In this document: positions 58,796 through 64,000 of the stretch, piece by piece
Layout: every line of letters begins with the position of its first letter
Position numbering within the stretch: position 1 is the first letter of the stretch
Origin: Eremophila alpestris peregrina
Taxonomy: Eukaryota; Chordata; Aves; Passeriformes; Alaudidae
Assembly (NCBI GenBank): GCA_009792885.1
Contig: WMCF01000012.1
Span: 14,967,183 to 15,031,182 of the forward strand
DNA length: 64,000 nucleotides
Reading direction: 5' to 3'
Program-made: the position numbers and the translations under genes
Notes under the pieces: generated by a model
Seen by the model: only the letters and a program-made list of their open reading frames with translations
Told to the model about the DNA's origin: nothing
Database searches by the model: none

Positions 58796-61700
58796 GTAAA
58801 GCATCTTATTTAACTTTTAAGAAAATGATCAATATTTTGACTCATCACTCTCCATATTTTACTGCCTGTCAGTCCCATGGACAAACCATGCTGTAGTCTG
58901 ATTCCATAACAGAAAGAAGGGCAGGTGCATGTGAAGTGGTAAATGGGGTAAAGAGAGCACTGTAACTCTTCAGCAAGGTCTGGATGGTGGTTCAGACTGG
59001 TGTGGCAGACAGGAGCCTTACTTCTGTTTAAGTAAAAAAAGAAGGGATTTTAAACTACTAAAGGACATAAGTGCATAATACACTCAACAGAGCACTCCGC
59101 ATCCAGAGACTGGGAGCCTTAGTTTGTCTTCCCATCTGAAGGCGGAGATTTTTGCTATGAAGATTGATATTGAGATATGAAAACTGGTCCTTTTTTGTTA
59201 CTATTATTCTCTGTTGGAGCTGAAATTGCACTGAAATTCTCCTAGTGCTTGAGGAGGGCCTGACAGACATGGTTGTGGTAAGAGAAGATGGAGGAGATGA
59301 GGCTTCGGCCTGCCACACATGTATCCATGCATTAAATTGCCCCAGGATAAACCTCAAAGGGCTTTGCAACCAGAATTTACTGCCTATGCTCTGATGAAGG
59401 CTGTAAACTGTGGAACTTCATGGCTATTTGCAGCTTTGCTGTCATCTCAACAGACCGATCGATCATTTAGCATTTGTCTTCTCCTTTGAATTGGTGAATC
59501 CTCATTCTGTTTAAACTCTGGAATGCTGATCCCAAGTGTAACCTGAGAAGCTGACATAACAAAATGCATTCCGGTATGCATTTCCAATCGCTCCACATTA
59601 TCCATTTGTGTGGAAGAGTGTACAGAAAGAGGTTATTTTCAGTAAAAGTTATATGATTAATTGTGTTGATAACATACATTCTTCTCATGTGTATGCTTGG
59701 GATTCTATATTTTGGTTCTGTTCTGTGAGAAATCAGTATATAAGAACAGGAAAAGACTGTAATAGTAGACAGTAATAAGGAGCAACAGAGCAACAAAGCT
59801 GTCCAGGGATCTGCTGGCAACTCCTTCTGCACAAGGTACTGACCTCAGCTAAGACACATATATTTAGTATATACAATATATATACATAAGGTCATGAGAA
59901 AAAGTGGAGTCAAGACAAAAATTAGTTTCCAGTGTGGTGCCCTTGGATCATCCAATAAAGTCTTGATTTAGGTAAAATTGCCCCTTCCATACAGTTATGA
60001 AATTAATATATTAGCTCCTTCTTTATTTTGACTATGGAATCAATGAAAAAATAATTGCTTTCTATAATGATCTTGATTTCCTGGTTCTTGCCTCTCTGTC
60101 TGAAGGTTAGTAAGTATGTTAAATTTAACACCAGGGGGAAAAAAAAAAAGTAGCTTTTGAAGGGGTAGAGGTCACTGAGAGCAAGAATGCACCTCGGGTG
60201 GAAATCACATGCAGTCATAACCACAACTTGGACATACAGAATCCCTTCACTTGGACATATTCCTGTGAAAATATCTGTAGGCTGCCCCCAAAACAAGTTT
60301 CAAATATAAATTTTCATCTAGTTGTTATATCTCATTACAATCAAGCCATTAATTTGGGTTTTTTTCTATGCTTGAAATGACTATAACTTCTGTGGTATCC
60401 ATGAAAGGGAAGGGACATTACATAAAGTTCACATATAAGGAATGCTAGACACTACAGTTATGAGAAACTGGCAAGTTTACTTCATATCGTAAAAGGTGTC
60501 ATGGTATCACAACAAGTAGATAATTTAGCTGAAATAAAAGACACTTATATGATTCCTGAAATTTTAGTTCAGATATTTTAAAATATAATTTCTCAATTCC
60601 TTTCAATTTTTACCCATTCAGTTTAGCTGAAATGGCCTTAAATGTTGTGTTTTGTTTCTGAATTATCAGTCAGTTGTGTGTGTGCTCAAAATTTCCATCA
60701 GAAAGTATCAGGAAAATATAATCTTTTCCAGTTAGTGGCATAAGTCATTGACAATTCTTCTTTAAATGTTTAGGCAGTCACCATTTTATGAACTTCCTTC
60801 TCTACTCATCATTTATAATTCCCTCAGGCTGGTATGTGGGGAAAGAAATGACCATACTCTGAGCTTCAGATGTAACTCAACACCTATATCTTTGGAGTTA
60901 ATGGAAGTTTAGAAATCGTGGTGTGTAAAAAAGTTGTTTTGTGGAATGTTTTTTGCTGGGTTCTTTAAAAGCAGTATTCTGGTTTTGGCTCAGAATGCTC
61001 TTGCTGCTTGTCAGTCAGCTGTGTTAATGGAAGCTGCAGTTTAAGCAGTCTTACAGTGTGCTGCTGTAAACTGCAAGGCCACAGATGTAAACATGTGGTG
61101 GGGTCTGGTCTGCTTGAACTGTTCTTCAGCTCTGCAGTTTGTTTTATTTGTACTTTGTCAGCCATGGAATGGAGAGGAGGATTTTCCAGCCCACCTCTGT
61201 CTTAATAGGAATATGAAAATAAACAGAGGTGGGTTTTCCTGTGCCAATATCAAAGAGAGACACTTCTGCTGAGAATGGCCAGAGAGTAGTGCTGAAGTTC
61301 CTCAGGTCATGCCCTCAGAATATACTGAGATTTCAGAAGTACTTGGTTGAGAATTGCAATTCTTAGAGTATAGGCTGCTGGTTTAAGGTTGGGTGACAGC
61401 TACCTGTTTTGTGTATACAAACCACTGAGATAAAGGCATTCAGTTTCACACATTGTGGCCATGGAGTTTCTCTGAGCCAGTGATGTCCAGTAATAATGGT
61501 TGATGTATGGCTCTATTTTCATTGCCCCATTCCATGAGCTGCTTCATCCACCTAAAATTATGACTCCTACTGCAAGGCAATCCTTGTAAAAATTACTTTT
61601 CTTTAGCTTTAGTCTAAGTACAGTTGCAAAAAGATAAAACATAGGCCCCCAAAAAGTGCTCGTTTTCAGTTACTCAATAGAATGAAAACATATGACACAA

Positions 61701-64000
61701 ATAACTGCAACAGTTGAAAATATCTGTGGTTCCAGTAAAAGATCCCCAACTTGTGTCTGCATATTCAGTCTTAGTGCATATTCAACAGAAGAGTCCATAC
61801 TCTCTCCTAAGGTTAAAGTGTCAAGTTTACATCAGCATGGGCTCTGAATGCTATTTCAGAGCCTACTTGTATCCGTAACAAAGTTTTTAGACTGCTGTAT
61901 ATGCTGGAAAATATCTTATTTTAGAGAAAATTCAGATTCAGTTCCTCAGGAATCAGTTTTAAAAGTGAAAAACCCTTGAGGAATTTATGCATTGTTTAGT
62001 AAGCCTTGCAAGTATGCTGCAATTTCTGTCACTGGGGATCCATTGGTACTTGATAATTCAACTTCTCTAAAACAGAAATAAATTTTACAAAAGGACATGA
62101 GGCAGCATGTGAACAATAAATGGTACAGAGTTAGGTGTTTGCGAGGTGCTGTCAGATTTAGTCATTGATATATGTCGTGCAAAATATGTTTATGTCTTGG
62201 AGGCAATGTAGTGTGGGGCAACTGAGATGAGACTGATTAAATATTAAGCTGTATTATTTTCAGTCCATAAATGAGATTCTGAAGACAAGTGACATAAAGA
62301 ATTGCTACAGCTGGGTTGGTTTTTTTCCACCCCTGACACCTAACAAAAATAGCAATCTGTGAGCAAATAGGGAATTCAGCCAAAATAATTCTCTACAAAG
62401 AGGAATAATAAAGGATGTGCTTTCAAGAAAAGCAGCTATGCCAAATCGTGATGCACAAATAACAGAATTATTGAAAAGGACATTATGTTTGTTTCTGGAG
62501 AAGGACATTAAAACCTGGGTTGAGAGGATAAAAGGATGGAGCTGTGTTAGAGTTTATTTTTTTAAAAAGGCAAATATCTACCTGCACTACTTCTATTTCT
62601 AATAATATTTGTGCTGGATCTTGAGGTTACTTAAGTTGACAGAAAGAGGTTTATGTCTAGAGAGGTGATTAACAGAAAACAAATTATGCATCTTTGTGTT
62701 TTATAAAGTGTAATATTAATTAGGTAAGAATTAATTTCCTCAGCCTGAAGATGTCAGAATCACTAATTAAAATGATTTGGGGGGTCTTATAAGTGTTAGT
62801 TTGGTGTAGACTAGAAGATCTGCCTACATACTATATTTGCAGACATGTAGACAGAGCATGCAGAACTTTTAAATGTAACAGGCTGTTATAATTAGGGACA
62901 ATTTCTGAAGATTTAATTTATTCCATATAATGATTGAAGCAGCCAGTGCTAAACTAAAAATTTATGTGTGAGATACCAATGCATGCTAACATTAGTTCTG
63001 CAGCTTAAAAAATCTGTTCTTTCCTGTCACTGTTAGCAGTGGCTATTGAGTCAGCCCTGCTTATGAGTAAGAGGTAAGAAAAACATCCTTGACAGCAAAA
63101 GTGGGAAGGGAATTATTTCAGCCATTGGTGGTTTTTTGGCTGTGCAAGCAGAGATGCAATTTTAAAAGTATTAATGTTTGTTTTACAAATGTGAATTTTT
63201 CTAAGCATTTATGAAATTTGTTTAACAACAGGCAGCTCTTTTGTTGATAATTACTATTTTTATTATTACTCACAAAAGGGTAAAAAAATATTTAACTCTG
63301 GAGTTTTTTCTTGTAATAGATTTTGCTGGGTGGCCCTAATCTGGTTTGTTTTAGAGATCTACCACCCACAGTGTTGTACAAAATTGAGTATCTGTGGCTT
63401 TTGGACCCATGAGACAACAGTTTTTATTGTGGAGATGGGAGTGCAAAGAAACTTATCAATTCCAGGATCTGGGAGCAGACTTTTATTGCATGTGTTTTAC
63501 GGGCAAATCCCTCCCTCGGTTTCACCCTTACCACTGTCAATCACAGCCTCAACTAAGAGTTTACAAGCAACAGCTGCTGAAAGTTGATGAGAACAGTATG
63601 ATTAGGTTTTATCAACAGTTTCAGCTAAAAAGAAAACTCAGAGAGGGGAGCAGTAATCATGAAACACAGCGGGATGAAAATAAGGATGCATAAGCATTGG
63701 CACAAAGCCATGGACTGAATTCTTGCTGAAATAGGTGTATGTCAGGACCTTATGAGTTATACCACTGCAAAAGCAGACAGTGAAAAGAAGCAGTTCATAA
63801 GAGCACTAAGACCATATTAACTCCATTTAACTGTAGGCAGTACACTGAGCATATTGGCAGAGGAAAGTAACAGTGGGTTCAGCCCAAGGAGGAGCCAAGA
63901 TCTCCTCTCTGTCTTCACTGACTATTAGGAAATAATGAAGACTGCCAAGTTTGTACAAGCTGCCCATCAATAAGAGAATCTGAACCTATTTCAGGTTTTA
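58796..64000 (+). other. ADAMTSL1: Intron 12, 5' part (at least 5205 bp, runs off the window)
   Basis: The exon completing Ig 2 was looked for and not found. The overlapping open frames at 63330-63693 do not resemble any ADAMTSL1 segment or other family I know. There is an A-tract near 60139-60150. Otherwise I see nothing notable. Confidence 0.8.

Larger units (their letters stand above)
1..64000 (+). other. ADAMTSL1: ADAMTSL1 (punctin-1) gene, internal segment, both ends outside window
   Basis: Twelve + strand exons join in one open frame (2858 nt) encoding eight TSRs, an Ig domain and part of a second. The protein resembles vertebrate ADAMTSL1 as I remember it, more closely than its paralogue ADAMTSL3. 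Discriminating stretches are the DELYDWEYEGF segment before TSR5 of the window, the LRKISAAQQLSASEVV segment before the second Ig domain, and the linker exon ending in EEPS. ADAMTSL proteins look like the ancillary half of ADAMTS proteases without the catalytic domain; they are secreted and bind extracellular matrix, and in several members modulate fibrillin microfibrils. Missing here are the signal peptide, first TSR and cysteine-rich/spacer N-terminal part, and everything after the first half of Ig2. Identification is from recall of the family, not from a database search. Confidence 0.92.

Noticed and set aside
63330..63693. Overlapping open frames near the window end, considered as the next ADAMTSL1 exon
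   Set aside because: They do not contain the expected continuation of Ig 2 (second half with a YxC motif), lack flanking splice sites in the right phase, and resemble nothing known.
1..64000. Search for tRNA, snRNA, snoRNA, microRNA or CRISPR-like elements
   Set aside because: No sequence or repeat-spacer pattern recognised; a covariance-model search could still find an intronic snoRNA or microRNA that I cannot see by eye.

Overview
This window is a stretch of vertebrate nuclear DNA, almost certainly from a bird. It is AT-rich and intron-dominated, and it carries several CR1 LINE fragments plus one retroviral LTR-like stretch of the kinds typical of avian genomes. It contains the middle part of a single protein-coding gene on the + strand. 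I identify this gene as ADAMTSL1 (ADAMTS-like 1, punctin-1), a secreted extracellular-matrix glycoprotein. Neither the 5' end (signal peptide, first thrombospondin repeat) nor the 3' end (remaining Ig domains, C-terminal thrombospondin repeats, PLAC domain) lies in the window.

Twelve coding exons can be placed with consistent splice sites and phases: 344-455, 1075-1213, 10361-10411, 14665-14869, 16307-16454, 20261-20345, 28377-28678, 33229-33358, 49179-49389, 54584-54763, 56274-56427 and 57655-58795. Joined, they give 2858 nt, or 952 complete codons plus two bases, with no internal stop or frameshift. The product has eight consecutive thrombospondin type-1 repeats (TSRs), one complete Ig domain, a long polar linker and the first half of a second Ig domain. 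All eight TSRs keep the Cxx(S/T)CxxG O-fucosylation motif. Exons and introns are numbered 1 to 12 within this window.

The rest is intronic. Layout: 1-343 end of an upstream intron; intron 2 (9.1 kb) with a CR1 fragment and an unexplained GC-richer block near 6.8-7.4 kb; 11.5-15.8 kb a cluster of low-complexity DNA, including an 80-bp A-tract, a GGAGA pentamer array interrupted by a 165-N assembly gap, and several A/C-rich tracts; intron 6 (8 kb) with CR1 and a G-quadruplex motif; intron 8 (15.8 kb) with a 740-bp CR1 and an adjacent LTR-like stretch; intron 9 (5.2 kb) with two more CR1 copies; 58796-64000 an intron that runs off the window.

I see no second gene, RNA gene, CRISPR array or other dedicated system. 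The most interesting signals are in the gene architecture. Exon phases and TSR break points suggest an ancient duplication of a multi-exon block (exons 1-5 against exons 7-11). Tandem 3' splice sites precede exon 8, and the upstream one would give a premature stop. Two exon/intron junctions (after exons 6 and 7) would give short secreted forms if read through.
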